From an uncultured Monoglobus sp. (GTDB taxonomy: Bacteria; Bacillota; Clostridia; Monoglobales; Monoglobaceae), in assembly GCA_947630135.1 (NCBI GenBank), contig CANRGH010000002.1:1-64000 (forward strand): a stretch of 64,000 nucleotides of DNA, in the 5' to 3' direction. Below are positions 15,101 to 30,100 of the stretch, piece by piece. The translations under genes and the position numbers were made by a program. The stretch's first letter is position 1. Every line of letters begins with the position of its first letter. The notes below the pieces were generated by a model, which had not been told where the DNA came from, did no database searches, and saw only the letters and a list, made by a program, of their open reading frames with translations.

Positions 15101-18100
15101 AGGGCGCGGATCCGACCCATCCCTCGCCCGACAAAACGCCCGACTATAATCAGGTATTCTATCACGGAAACGGCAATACCGGCGGAGAGGCGCCCGTTCA
15201 GGATACGCCGAATAAATTTGAGGCAAAAGCAGAAATTACCCTCAAAGATAAAGGCACTCTTGAGAGAGACGGTGCGATATTCCTCGGCTGGAGCGAGAAG
15301 AACAACTACGGCGCGGCGATCTCGACCCGCAGCGCGGAGGCCGAGATCAAGAAGGAAGGCTTCCACGCGGTAGGCGAAACAATGAAGATGTACGAGCCGC
15401 CTCACAGGATCGACCTCTACGCGGTATGGGCGCTTGACAGAAACGGCGACAACACAGCCGATTATTATCAGGTGATCTATGACAGCGGAGCAGCCCCGGA
15501 TAAGGAGGTTGAAGTTCCGAAAGATGAAAACAAATACGAGGAAGATCAAACCGTCACGGTTTACGGAAATGACCACGGAGAGGGAAAAGACGGCGAAAAG
15601 CCCGTATGGGAAAATCACGAGTTCTACGGCTACGGCCTGAACTCACAGGGCGACAGCGGAAAGAATCCGAGCAATTCCGAAAAATCCGAGAACGAACAGT
15701 GGTACCAGATAGGCGATAAGTTTGAGCTGCCCGACAGAGGCGCGATACTCTATGCGATGTGGAGCGGTCTCAGCGAGGCGACGATAACCTATAACAAATA
15801 CAACGGCGATACGGGAGAAGCGCCGGGCGCTGATACCTATCCCAAGGGATCCCGCATTGTTGTCAAAGACAAAGAAGGGCTCGGACACGAAAAAGCCGTA
15901 TTCCTCGGCTGGACAGAGCACAATGGCGGCGGCTTAGTGAACAGCGTCGCTGAATTGAGTGAGCTTGGCGAAATCAAAAAGCCGGGCAGCACACTTGTGC
16001 TTAACAATGATGTTGATTTGTACGCGGTATGGGCTGCTGACTCAAAGGGCGGCGGCGAAAAAGGAAACGGACCCGACAACGCCGCGGATTGTATGCAGGT
16101 ATTCTATGATAAAGGCGAATGCAGCAATTCTCAAATCAGCGTTCCGACCGACACGACCGAGTATAAGGAAGGCGACACGATCGTTCTCCGCGATCTGAGC
16201 GGCGAAGGATTTGTAAACGGAATGTGCAGCAAGGACCGCAGAACATTCCTCGGCTGGAAGCTGCAAGGCAGCGATGACAGTACATTATACAAGCCCGGAG
16301 ACACGATCAAGCTTGACAATGGCAACTACTCAAAATATGCCGGCAAGACATTTGAGGCTCAATGGGAAACCACATATAAGATAGTCTATAACGGCAATGA
16401 CAATACAGACGGCACCGCCCCGAATGGAGCGGGCGGATACGCCAAAGATCAGGAGTTCAACCTTCAGAACAGAAGCGGTCTCGTGAGAAACGGAGCCGTG
16501 TTCATGGGTTGGAGCCTGACCAAGACGGCGCTTCAAACAACCAAGCCCAAGGATATATACGCCGAGGGTGCGCATGTGAAGCTTGACGAAACATTTACAA
16601 ATAAGGCGAAATCCGACGATTCGGGCGCAAGCGGAGAAAAGGTGATCACCCTGTACGCGGTTTGGGCGCAGGATGAATACAGCGTTGACCCGAACGCGGA
16701 AAAAGTTGAAACGCCCGACAATATTCCCGATTACGAGCAGGTGATCTACTTTGTGAATGACACGGAGCATGAGGGAACTCAGCAGCTGACGCCTCCGCAT
16801 GACACCAATCGTTATGAACAGGGCGCGAGCGTAACCGTCAGAGGCATGTCCGACCACAGCAACGGCGACCATAAGGCGCATAAGTTTATTGGCTGGTCCG
16901 AAACGCCGGGCGCGACGACGAAAGATCAAGTGAATTATGATCCTAATGGCGCTGAAGATAAGCAAAAGTTCAATATGCCCGAGGGCGGCATGGTACTCTA
17001 TGCGGTATGGCAGGACGAAGATATAACGATCGCGACGCTGAAATACGACGGCAACGGAGCGACCGCGGGTTCAACGCCCGAGCCGAAGGTATACGATCTG
17101 AACTCCACGGCGGAAACGCTTGACCAGAACACCGGAAATCTCCAGAGAGACGGCGCGGTATGGGTCGGCTGGAGCATGGCTCAGCATGATCCGATCACCA
17201 CGTCAAAGGGCCTTGACTATAATGTGACCCCTCCGATCACAATGGATTCGGATAAGACGGTATTCGCTCTGTGGGCGGCCGATGAGTACGGCTCTGACAG
17301 TAACGACGACGGCAAGCCCGATCCGGATAAAATACCCGACTACTATCAGGTCAAGTATGACGGCAACGCGGGCGAAGATGAAGTTAAGGAGCTGCCAATT
17401 GACGGTGGAAAATATGATTTGTCGGATAATAAGACCGTAACGGTTCAGAGCGGCACACCGACTCGCGAGGGCTACAGATTCGATGGCTGGAGCCTGAACG
17501 CGCCCGACGGCAGCGGAACCAATCCGACGACCGATAACGCGCTCTATAAGGCGAGCGACGAATTTACAAAGAACGATAAGCTGGATGTGCTTTACGCGAT
17601 CTGGTCAAAGGGTTATACTCTGAGCTATGATTCCAACGGCGGCGAGGGCTCTATCGAATCCGTCACCGGAAAGTACTCCGGAGAGAGCGCGGATGTTAAT
17701 AAGAACGAAGGAGGAAAGATCCACAGAGACGATCATAAGTTCTTGGGCTGGTCCGAGACACAGACCGATGTCGTTAAAACCTATACCGACTATGTGAAGG
17801 TTCAGTTCGCGGGCGAAACAGTCAAGTTCACCGACGGCGACATTACACTGTACGCGGTATGGGCCGAGGATAGCCTCACGCCCGGCGATGACAGTAAAGG
17901 CGACGAGATCGCCGACTTCTATCAGTACGGCTATTTCCCGAACAAGCCGGACGGCGCTTCGGGAGATGTTAAAAACATGCCCGATCAGCCGACCGGAACA
18001 TTCGTGCCCGACAGCATGATACCGCTGAGCACAACGGTTCCCACCCTCGATGGCTACAACTTCGTGGGCTGGAGCCTGAACTCCGACGGCAAGGACGGAA

Positions 18101-21100
18101 AGCCGAACATCGTGACAGGCTCGTTCTCAAAGAACAACAGCTTTGACAAACTGTACGCGATCTGGGCAGGCTCGTTCAAGCTGACATACGATAAAAACGA
18201 CGGCATCGGCGGACCCGCGGATCGTGACCACATTGCGTCCGGTACCTATGTGACGTTTGACTCGGCAAAGCCGACCAAAAAAGACTGCGTCTTCCTTGGC
18301 TGGACAACGAACGAAAGCGCAAAAGGCGAGATCTACGGCGACGGAACAGCTCTGCCCGAAATGCCGAGCGGCCTGCGCATAGAACGTGACACCACGGTTT
18401 ACGCGGTATGGGCGAGCGACAGCTTCAATTCGGCGACGCCTGATCCCGGCACACCGGAGGTAACTCCCAAGCCGAATGACGATGTTGCCGACCTGTATCA
18501 GGTCCAGTACATCGCGAGCAAGCCCGATGGCGCGGAAGGGGATGTGCAAAATGTTCCGATCGACACGGATAAGCACGAACCGGGCGTTTCCGTCGCGGTC
18601 CGCAGCGCAAACGGCGCGGTTCCCACGCTCGAGCATTACACCTTCAAGGGCTGGTGCCTGAATGTTAATCCGTACGTCGAAAGAGCGGGCGATATTGAAA
18701 GTAATACATACCAGATAGGTCAGGTATTTTCAAAGAACGCGCAGCTCGATAAGCTGTACGCGGTATGGAGCAGCGATGACGAAGTGACGCTCGGCTACGA
18801 CGGAAACGGCAATACCGATGAAACATCAGGCCAAATTCCGCCCGAGGAAATTCACGTGAGAAACACAACGGCGCAGCTTAAAGACACGAGCGGCTTGGGC
18901 CTCAAGAGAGAGAACGCGGTGCTGCTCGGCTGGAGCAGTGAAAAGCATGAGCCGATCACGGATATGACCGGTCTTGATTATATCGTGCGCGCGGTTCTGA
19001 TGGATAAAGCCGCGACCGTTTACGCGCTGTGGGCGGAGGACAAGATAGGCGAAGACGGAGCCGACAATATCCCCGATTACTCGCAGTTCGTATACGCCGA
19101 GAACAAGCCGAGCGGCGCGGAGGGCACGGTAACGGGAATGCCCGAAAACGACTACACCGCGTATGAAAAAGACGCGTCGGTAAGCCTCAAGGCGATGAGC
19201 GAGACGCCGAAGCTCGAGAATTACACATTCGGCGGCTGGAGTCTCAATGACCCCGAAGGCGGAGCAATAATCGACGGTACCGATCAACCGTACGGTGACA
19301 GCGAAAAAAGCTTCACAAAGACGGGACATCTCGACACATTGTACGCGATCTGGCTCGGAGATTACAGTTTGAACTATGATTTGAACTATGCCGAAGCGGA
19401 AGGCTCGTCGAAAGTTGACAACAAAGGCGGAAGCTATTATCACGCGGGCGACAATGTGGAAAACGTTAACACACGCTACACGGAATTGTTCGGCGGCGCG
19501 AACCCGACCAGAGACGGTTACAAGTTCTTAGGCTGGTCGCGCGCACAGCACGATGACATCACAACCAACACCGAGCGCGCTCTTGTGACCGACATAGTTG
19601 AAAATCAGGTAACATTCAGAAACGGCGACATCAATCTGTACGCGGTATGGGCGCTTGATAAGGACGGCATGGGCCATAATTATCCCGAAAGCGGCGCTGA
19701 CACCGTTGAGGACTACACCCAGTATATCTATGTTGCCAACAAGCCGAGTGGCGCGGCGCCGGGAGCCGAAGTTCAAAACATGCCCGAGAACGATAAGGGC
19801 GGACACAAGACGGGCGATACCATAACGATCAACTCGTCGATCGCTCCCGAACTCGATGGATATGACTTTATCGGCTGGAAGCTCAACGGCGGCGCGATAA
19901 TTCCCGGAACCGAAAGCGGTGTATATGAAAACGTGACCTTCCCCAAGGGCGACGGCCTTGATGTGCTTGAAGCGCAGTGGGAAGGCTCGTACCGCTTGAC
20001 TTATAACTCAAATTATAAGTCAGGCGCTGAGGACACCGCGAAGGACGACAACGCGCACTATTATAAGGGCAACGATGCGGCTTTGGCGGAGAGCGCCAAA
20101 GGTCTGCCAGGTGAAAAGACTTTCACAAAGAACGGCGCGGTATTCCTGGGCTGGACCAAGACATCTCCCGCGCCCGATTTGGTCACATCTTACGCGGCCG
20201 AGGAAAACGCCGACATAGTCGGTTCCGTGACCTTTGACACCGACGACATAGACGTGTACGCGGTTTGGGGCAAGGATACCAAGGGTTATGACGGCAGCGG
20301 ATCCGACAATATACCCGACTACAAGCAGGTATTCTATGACAGGAACATATCCGAGGATGCTGCGGACGGCGCAACTGCCACGGCGCCGAGAGACAGCGCG
20401 CAGTACGCGCAAGGCTCGCAGGTAACGATCAAGAGTCTCACAGGCGAGTGGAAAAATCACACCTTCCTGGGATGGAGCACCAATAAAGATTTCGACCCGT
20501 ATGCTCCGGGCGAGGATACACTGTATCAGTCCGGCGGCGCGTTCAGAATGAATCAGGATATTAGATCAACTCAGGACGGTATCACGCTGTACGCGGTATG
20601 GCGCAGCAACAATAAGGTCGTATATGACGGCAACGGCGGCAGCGGCGAAGGCCCGCAGGGCGGAACCTCATACGGCCCCAATGATGATATTATTCTTCAG
20701 GGCCCCAATAAGCTTCAAAAAGAAGGAGCGGCATTCGTGGGCTGGAGCGACAGCAAACATGAGGAGAACGTCACCGAGGATCCCGCGGATCTGCATAAGG
20801 TCGGAGATAAGATCCCGTTTGATCCCGACGTAGAAAACGGCGACACCATGACGGTATACGCGGTATGGGCTGTTGACTCCAACGCTAACGGCATTGCGGA
20901 TTATAACGAGTATGTTGTTACATATAATATAAACAACAAGAACTCCGACAGTCCGACATACACCTCGGCGCCATACGAATCAGGCGCGGCAGTTTCTCTG
21001 GACAGCAAAGAAACCGCCGAGAGTCATCCCGAATTTACGCCGCCCACAGTCGGCAGTGACAAATATATTTTCCTCGGCTGGACGGATGAGAATATTGAGG

Positions 21101-24100
21101 GCAAATGGTACGCGAAAGATAACAGCTACGACTTCCCGAGCATTAAGACCGAGATCAAGATGGGCGAACATTCCGTTGTGTACGCGGTATGGGCGGAGGA
21201 TGATTACAATTATGAACATCCCGAAGCAACGGAAAGCGACGGCCACGCGGATCTTTATCAGGTAAAATATGAAAAGGGTGATATACAAGATCAATATCAG
21301 CCGAAGGATATTCCCGAGTGCCATGACGAGCATGTTCCGGGTACGGAGGTCACGGTTCTGGGCGTAAACGGCGCCGAGCCGACGCGCGATCACTATGTGT
21401 TCGCGGGCTGGAAGCTGAACGGCGGCGCAAAAGAGGACGGCAGTCTCTACAGAATAGGTGATACGTTCACAAAGAGCGCCAAGCTCGACATTCTGACGGC
21501 CGTATGGACACAGGATTATGCCGTGCTCTATCACAACAGCGCCGCGGATGACAAGACGGCTTACGACAGGACCACATATACCAAGGACGCGACGGCGGAG
21601 TTCTCAACTCTTGACAGGATCAAGACCGAAGGCTTTGACAGATCGGGCGAGGGCCTGGCGTTTGTCGGCTGGACGCTTGACAAAGAGGTCGGCGAGAGCG
21701 GCGTTGTGAGAAGTCTTGACGATCTTGAAAAGGACGGCGCGAATGTGCTGATAAACACCTTCACATTTGATACTGAGAATGTAGCAAAATACATAACCGA
21801 TGATAAGCTGATACTTGACGTATACGCTTTGTGGGCGGAGGATAAATTTAACGGCGGCACGGGCGATGAGACCCCCGACAAGATCCCCGACATGTATCAG
21901 GTGCGTTATATGCCGAACGTGGACGACGAAAGCAAAGTGAGCAACATGCCGCACGATCCCGGCAGATATGAAGCCGGAGTGGACGTGACTGTCGCGTCAA
22001 ACGCTAACGGAGTTCCGGTGCGCGATATAGAGAACGGCAACGCCTTTAGCTTTGCGGGATGGAGCAACAACGCGAAGTACGTTCCGAACGGTTCAAACGG
22101 ACCCGATGATTTGTTCCTGACTCCCGGTCAGACATTCAAAAAGAGCGCGGGGCTTGACACTCTCTACGCGATCTGGGTGCCCGACACCGGAGCGTATAAG
22201 GTCGAATACAATTACACCGAGACAGGAGGAAGGCTTATCGACGAAGAACAGCCCGGACCCGTTGATCCCTTGCCCTACGGAAAAGGCTACAGAATAACAA
22301 CTCTCGGTCCCGTGAATATCACCAAGGATAAAGCGGTGTTCGTGGGCTGGGCGCAGTCGCTAAGCGATTTGAAAAAGCAGCTCAACGACAGCAATAATAT
22401 CACCGAGCCTTACGCGGATTTGATCCCGCAGGGCGTGCTGCATCCGCTTACGCCCAACAGCGACGACGGTTTGTCCATGATACTGTACGCGGTATGGGCC
22501 GAGGACAGCAACGGCGACGGAGTCGCCGACTACGCGCAGATACTCTACGAGCCGGGCAATCTGCCGCAGGAGGATCTCGCGAGCGTAACGGGTATGCCGG
22601 CAAATCCGACTCTTGTGACCGATCACAAGGCAAAGCTGGCATACGCCCGTCCGTCCTGCAAGAACCATGTGTTCCACGGCTGGAAGATCAAGGGCGCGGA
22701 AGACCCGACAGTATACGCGTCCGGCGCGGAGCTGACGGATATACCCGACGAGGGATACGTTATGGAAGCGGTTTGGGACAGCACATACGTTTTGCGCTAT
22801 GACGCGAACACCGGAGCGTCTGATTCCGAGCCGATACAGAGCCTGGAGGACAGAGAACACAGCCCGAGCGACAGGGTAACGCTGAAGTCGATCCCGAACA
22901 GCTATATTGAGAGCCAAAGAGCAAAGGGCCTCGAGTTTATCGGCTGGACGACTACCGCTCCGGAAATTTCGGACAGAGGTTACGGCTACGGCGGCGAAAA
23001 CGACGCGAAGGCTCTGCCCGTAAGGACCTCCGAGGTAACATTCGGCGCGGCCGATATAACGGTTTATGCGGTATGGGGCAAAGACAACTATAACCATTCC
23101 GACCCCGAAAACGAGGGAGCGGACAACACGGCTGACCTGTATCAAGTCAAGTACGCGGCGAACGCGGACGGAGACAAAGTTGAGAATATTCCTGAATGTT
23201 CCGACGCGCATCAGCCGGGCACCGAAGTGACTGTCTTGGGAGTAAACGGCTCAGAGCCCGTCCGCGAACATTACGAGTTTATGGGCTGGAGCTTAAACGA
23301 TCCCGACGGACATGGTTATAAGCCCGGCGGAGGCCTCTACAGAGTGGGTGATATATTCACCAAATCAGAGAAGCTCGACGTGCTCTACGCGGTATGGAGC
23401 AGGCTTGACGAGGTAACTTTGTATTACGATAAGAACGGCGCTGACTCGGGAGCGACCCCCGAGCCCGAGATCCACACGCAGCTGAGTCTTGCGGCGCTCA
23501 AGGGCAACCCCGGCGGCCTCGCGAGAGATAAGGCGATGTTCAAGGGCTGGAGCGAGATACGCCATCAGCAGCCGATCACTTCAAGAGCGGCGGAAGAGCT
23601 TGCGGTAACTTCGGTATTGATCGGCAGGACCGACAAGACGGTGTACGCCCTGTGGGCGGCCGACAGCTTCGGCAGCGGCACAAACGACGATCCGCAGTCC
23701 GACGGAATCGAGGACTACTATCAGTACAGATTCGACGCCAATCTCGACAGCGTCGGCGGCAGCGGTACCGTTACCGGAATGCCGGGCGAGCCCGGAGGCA
23801 AATACGACGCGGGAACGCAGGTGAAACTGCCTTCAAGCGCCGCGGCGCCCGCACTCAACGGCTACACCTTCCGCGGTTGGAGCCTCAATGATCCAAGTGG
23901 AGGAAATATTATAACAGGAACCGAAACGGGAATTTACGACGAGATCGACAATGCGTTCACGAAGAGCGACGGTCTTGATGTACTCTATGCCGTATGGGAA
24001 GGCCAGTATAATCTGAAATACGAACTTACGTACGGGCTTGACGAATTGAGCGAAATCAGCGGCACAGTTAACGACGCGACGACATACTACCATAACAATT

Positions 24101-27100
24101 CCGTGACCCTTGACAAGACCGAGATCAAGGAGATCGACGAGAAGACGCCGAACCTCACGTTTGTCGGCTGGAGCACCAAAAAGCCCGTGAAGGTTTTAGA
24201 CAGCTATAACGATTTAAACGAGGTCAATTTGGTGACGGATATTGTGTTCGCTTACTCGAACGTAACGGTATACGCGGTATGGGCGAAAGATTCGATCACG
24301 CCCGCCGATCCTAGCGCTCAAGGCGGAGATAACAGACCCGACTACAGTCAGTACAGATACGATGACAACAGATCAAGCATACCCGCGGCGGAGGGAGAGG
24401 TTTCGCACATGCCCGTTGCGGGCAACGGATCCGTGGCTCCGGGAACAAGCGTGACGATCTCATCCGAAAGTCCCGAGTTCCCCGGTTACAGATTTGTGGG
24501 CTGGAGCCTTAACGCTGACGGACAGGACGAAGATCATACCCTCAATCTGAGAAGCGGAACATTTACCAAAACCGACAAGCTCGATGTTTTGTACGCCGTA
24601 TGGGAACTGATCCCCACATATAAGCTCGTCTACGATCCCAACGGAGAGAGCTATGAGATCACGGGAAGCATCCCCGATGTTAACGGCAATCCGATCGACG
24701 AGGGAAAACCGATCACACTTGAATCCAACGACGGCAATGCTCGTATCAAGAAACAGGGCAGGACCTGGATCGGTTGGACGCGCACAAAACACAACGATAT
24801 ATCAAATCTCGATGTTCTTGACGAGATCACGGATATTGTCACAACCGTGACATTCACATCGGCGGATGACATCACGGTATATGCTCTGTGGGCGGTCGAC
24901 GAGAACGGAGGCGCGGAGCTCGTGACACCCGCGACGCCCACGCCTGATCCGAACGTGTCTCCCGATCCCGATGCCACGCCCGCGCCAACGGCGGCTCCGA
25001 TAGCGCCCGACGGCGTTCCCGATTACTATCAGTTCAGATATGACGCAAACAAGCCGAGAAGAGCGGAGGGCGATGTTCTGAATATGCCCGAAAGAGACGC
25101 CGAGAGATACGAGCCCGGTAGCACCGTGACATTGGCTGCCAGCGGGACGGCGCCCACGCTCAGCGGATACACCTTTATGGGCTGGAGCCTTAACGATCCT
25201 GACGGCAAAAATATTTTAATCGGAACCGAAAGCGGAGAATACGGTGCGGATATCACATTCACCAAGAGCGGCGTCGAGGATGTTCTCTACGCGATTTGGT
25301 CGGGAGCTTACGGACTCCATTACAACAATAACGGGGGCACCGGAACGATCACCGACGACACGCCTTATAATAAGGATAACGAGGTAATTCTCAGTGACAA
25401 CAAGAACGCGGACGGCGGATCGATTATGAAACGCGGCGGCGCGGTATGGCTCGGATGGACCAGCAGAACGCCGGTCCGCGAGGTCATTGACGGATTTGCC
25501 GCCGAGAACGCGGTTTCGAACAGAGTGACCGAGATAACCTTCCCCAGCAACGACGTGTATGTATACGCGCTGTGGGCAAAGGATACGCTGAGCGCGCCGT
25601 ACGGTTCGGACGGCAGCGACGGAATACCCGATTACAGGCAGGTATTCTATAACAAAAACTTTGTTGACACCAACAGTTCGGTAGATGCGCCCAAGGACGG
25701 CAGAGAGCGCAGCTTGAACGAGAGAGTCGTTGTGCAGAGTCTCGACAAGAACGAGCGCACAGGCTACACCTTCCTCGGTTGGAGCATGAACGATCCATCG
25801 GGAACGGGCAGGCTGTATAATTCGGGAGATTGGTTCACAATGCCCGATAATCCGGACGGCGTAACGCTCTACGCGATATGGCGCGCGAATTACGGCGTTG
25901 TATATAACGGCAACGGAAACACCGACGGCGATGCGCCCGTAAGCGACGCGATTTACGGACCGGGCTCGGAGTTCAATCTGCAGGGTCAGGGAACGCTCAA
26001 GAAGTCCAAGGCCGTATTCGTCGGCTGGGTTGACAGCAACAGCGCCGGAAAATATATCGGAACGACCATCACCGAGGTTCCCGAAAGCGAAGTTTGGGCC
26101 CCGGGTTACCACACGGCGTTTATCGGTGACAGCGATAAGCCCGAGACCATGACGCTGTACGCGGTATGGGCGGCCGATGAAAATGAGGACGGCGTACCGG
26201 ATTACAGTCAGGTATTCTACGAGACCGGCGTGAGCGGCGAAACGATATACAATATGCCCGATACCCACACCGGCGTAAACGGCGAGACCGTTCAAGTTGC
26301 TTCGCAGAGACCTACAAGGACCGGCTACAGGTTCACGGGCTGGAAGACCAATGATCTTGAAACACCCGACACGGTTTACGGCAGAGGAGACGGTCAGACA
26401 AACAACTTCATCATGCCGAACCACAAGGTTATATTCACCGCTCAGTGGACTCCGGTCGATTTGCAGATCACTTATCATTCCGCGGGCGGCAAGATGATAC
26501 ACGCGGACGGTGAGCACGGCGACGAAGGCGATGTGGCGATAACCCATAGGCATATTTACGGCGATAACTCGCTTGACAATTCATACGGACAGACCGTTAA
26601 ACTCTATCCGCAGAGACCCGAGGACGCCTCGAAGATCCAAATGAAGCTTGACGGCGCGGTATTCGAGGGCTGGAGCCTTGTTGACACCATGACCGACGGA
26701 AAGGCTGTAGCGTACGCCAGAAAGACGGCTATGCCTCAGATCATAACCGAGGTTGAGAATTTGACCGGATTTGTAGACGTTTACGCGGTATGGGCGGCCG
26801 ACAGCTACGCGGGCGATCCCGATCCGAATAAGACTGGCAGCGATACTGTACCCGACTATAAGCAGGTTCGCTACGACGGAAACGGCAGCGGTGACACCGT
26901 CACCGGCGTTCCCGAGGACAGCGGTCAGTATGAGGTTGGCGCTGCGGTTAACCTGAAGGACGGCACGCCCATAAGAGACGGCTACGAGTTCATAGGCTGG
27001 AGCCTGAACGAGCCCAACGGAACAACGGCGGTTGATAAGAGCTTCACCAAGGGCGACGGACTTGACGTTCTGTACGCGATTTGGAGCAGCGGCGAGTATA

Positions 27101-30100
27101 AGATCAAGTACCACGCCAACACCAACGCGAGCGAAAACGCCGAGACGGATATTTACGAGTCCGAGGCGGCATATGGCTCCAACAGGAGCGTCGCGCTTGC
27201 CGAAAGCATCACATGGGCCGACAGCAAGACCGGATTTGCGGCGCCCGAGGGCTACGCGTTCGCGGGCTGGAGCACGACGAAGCCCGGCAAGCAGACCTAT
27301 AATGACGGCGATAAGCTGCCCGAGCTCAGCAAATACGTGACGTTCGGAACATCCGATATTGACGTATACGCGGTATGGGCCGAGGATAAGAGCGGCACCA
27401 ACAACGACGGAGGCGAGCCCGAAACGGAGCACGACAACATTCCCGACCGCTATCAGGTGCGCTATGTCGGCGGCCTGACTCCCGAGCAGATCGCGGCGGG
27501 TGAGACGGTAACGGGAATTCCCGTTGACAATAAGCCTTACAGCGCGAATGAAGCGGTTACGATAAAATCCGGCGAAAACGGAGTTCCGACGACCACGGCC
27601 AAGATCAACGGCGTTCCGTATGTGTTCAGCGGCTGGAAGCTCGCGGCTGACAATCAGATATATCAGCCCGGTCAAACCTTCACGAAGTCCGACGGACTTG
27701 ATGTCCTCACGGCTCAGTGGACGGCCGCGGAGAATATCTACAGTGTTGTCTACGAGGCCAACGGCGGAGTAAAGGTTGACCCGAGCAACGATATGCCTAA
27801 CGATCCGCTCAAGTACGCTTTGAATGAGCAGATCACAACGGCGGCGGGCGACAATCTCAAGAAGGACGGCGCGGTATTTATCGGCTGGGTAAAGAAGGCC
27901 GATTATGACGCGGACGCTGATTACTTCAAGAGCGTGATCGAGAAACAGCCCGACGATGAGATGCAGGCGAAGATCCACGGCGCCGGAACGTTGGTTGAGC
28001 TGGTTCCCGACGGCGGCGCGAGCGTGAGAATGACGCTGTACGCGGTATGGGCGGCTGACGTTGACGGCGACGGTTCCGCCGATTACCTCGAACACAGAGT
28101 CGTATACGACCCGAACCTGGGTGGCGCCGACGCGGCAGCGGCGAATGTTAAGCACATTCCGGTTGACAACAATCCGTACAGAGTGGGAGCTTACATTGAA
28201 GTTCTCGAGGCGGACCGCTCGGTTCCCACCCGCGAGGACGGAAACCACTTCGTCGGCTGGAGCCTGAACGATCCGAACGTTGAAGAGGCGGATTACGACA
28301 AGCTCTACGCGGCGGGCGACAGCTTCGCGAAGAACGAGGGCACCGACACGCTGTACGCGATCTGGACAACGGATTACACGCTCACATATGACAAGAACGA
28401 CAACGGCGAAGAGTCAAACGACTATCTGTCAAGGCTGATATTCTCACACAATGAGATGGCGACGCTTGCCGACATCTCGGCGATAGACAGCAGAGAGCCC
28501 GGATTTGCCTCAAGAGAGGGATACGCGTTCGTCGGCTGGACCCTTGACAAGAGCGTCGGAACAAACGGCGTTGTGGCAAGCCTTGATGAAATTAGCGGAA
28601 AGATAGTAACCGCGGTTACTTATGACGACGAGACAATAACAAATTATGTAGACCCGACGACCGGAAATCTGACGGTATACGCTCTGTGGGGCGAGGACAA
28701 CATTGGCGGCACGGGCGAGATCGAGCCGACGCCGACGGATGATCCGAGCATCACGCCGGATCCCGACGCGACAGAAAAGCCGACTCCGGATCCCGACGCG
28801 ACAGAGAAACCGACTCCGGATCCCGACGCGACGGAAGAACCCGCGCCCACGCCCGGCAAGCCGAGCAAACCCGACGGCATACCCGATATGTATCAGGTAA
28901 TGTATGACGCGAACCTGACCGAGGCGGAGATCGCCGCGGGCGCGACAGTCACGAACGTTCCGAACGACGGCGGCAGGTATGAGCTTGGCGTTTCGGTAGA
29001 CGTTCTGAACGCTCCCGAACGCACCGGCGACACGGGCATGACCTATCACTTCAAGGGTTGGAGCCTGAACAGCCCCGCCGAAACGGACGGCAGCCTCTAT
29101 CAGCCGGGCGAGACCTTCACAAAGACCGGCGGCCTTGATGTGCTTTACGCGATCTGGGAGCCCGACAGCAGAGTTTACAACGTTGTTTATAACGGCACGA
29201 CGGCAACCGAGGGCAAAGCGCCTGTCGATCCCGTGGCGTACGAGCTCACCGATGAGATCAACGCTTCCAACGAGGGCGAACTCAAGAAGAGCGGAGCGGC
29301 GTTCGTCGGCTGGACGGCCAACAAGGCGGTCGCGGACGATCTGCTGAACGCGAACGGCAATGTAACGCAGGCGCCGCAAGGTCTGATAAAGACAGGCGAT
29401 CTGGTTCCGTTCACGCTCGACGATCCCGAGGGTATGATAATGACAATGTACGCCGTATGGGCTGAGGACAGCAACGGCGACGGTATCGCGGATTATGCCC
29501 AGATCCTCTATGAGCCGGGCGTTCCCGCGGGAGAGGAAAGCTCTGTATCCGGCATGCCTCACAATTCCTCGCTTGTAACCGACGGCGTCGGAACGGTCGC
29601 CGGAGCGGTTCCGAGCAGAGAGGGCGGCTACAGCTTCATGGGCTGGAAGATCAAGGACGATCCCGCGAGCAAGCTGTATCAGCCCGACGAAGTGATCACC
29701 GACATTCCGCCCACAGGCCTTGTGCTTGTGGCGCAGTGGAGCGGCGCGGAGCTGTCGCTGACGTATCACGCTAACGAGGGCGCGATCACCTATAACGGCG
29801 ACAGCGGCGAGATCACCGTTGACTCGGTTGAGCACAGCGCGGTTTACGGAAACACATGGACATTCGGTGAAAAGGTAACGCTTGATCCCGACGGAAAGCT
29901 GAAGCTTACCAGAGACGGAGCGGCGTTCGCGGGCTGGAGCCTGACGCAGAATACAACGGTATTCTTAAGACAGGAAGCGATGCCCGAGATCATAACAGGC
30001 ATTGACTCGCTGACCGGCAGCGTTGACGTGTACGCGGTATGGGCGGCCGACAGCTACGGCGGAGACCCCGATCCGAGCGTGACCGATCCCGACGGCGTAC

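Noticed and set aside
25216-28248. Long minus-strand open frames (445 and 555 codons) opposite the giant gene
   Set aside because: They are antisense shadows of a GC-rich repetitive gene; the translations are Arg/Val-rich, repeat with the period of the sense domains and have no RBS or recognisable domain.
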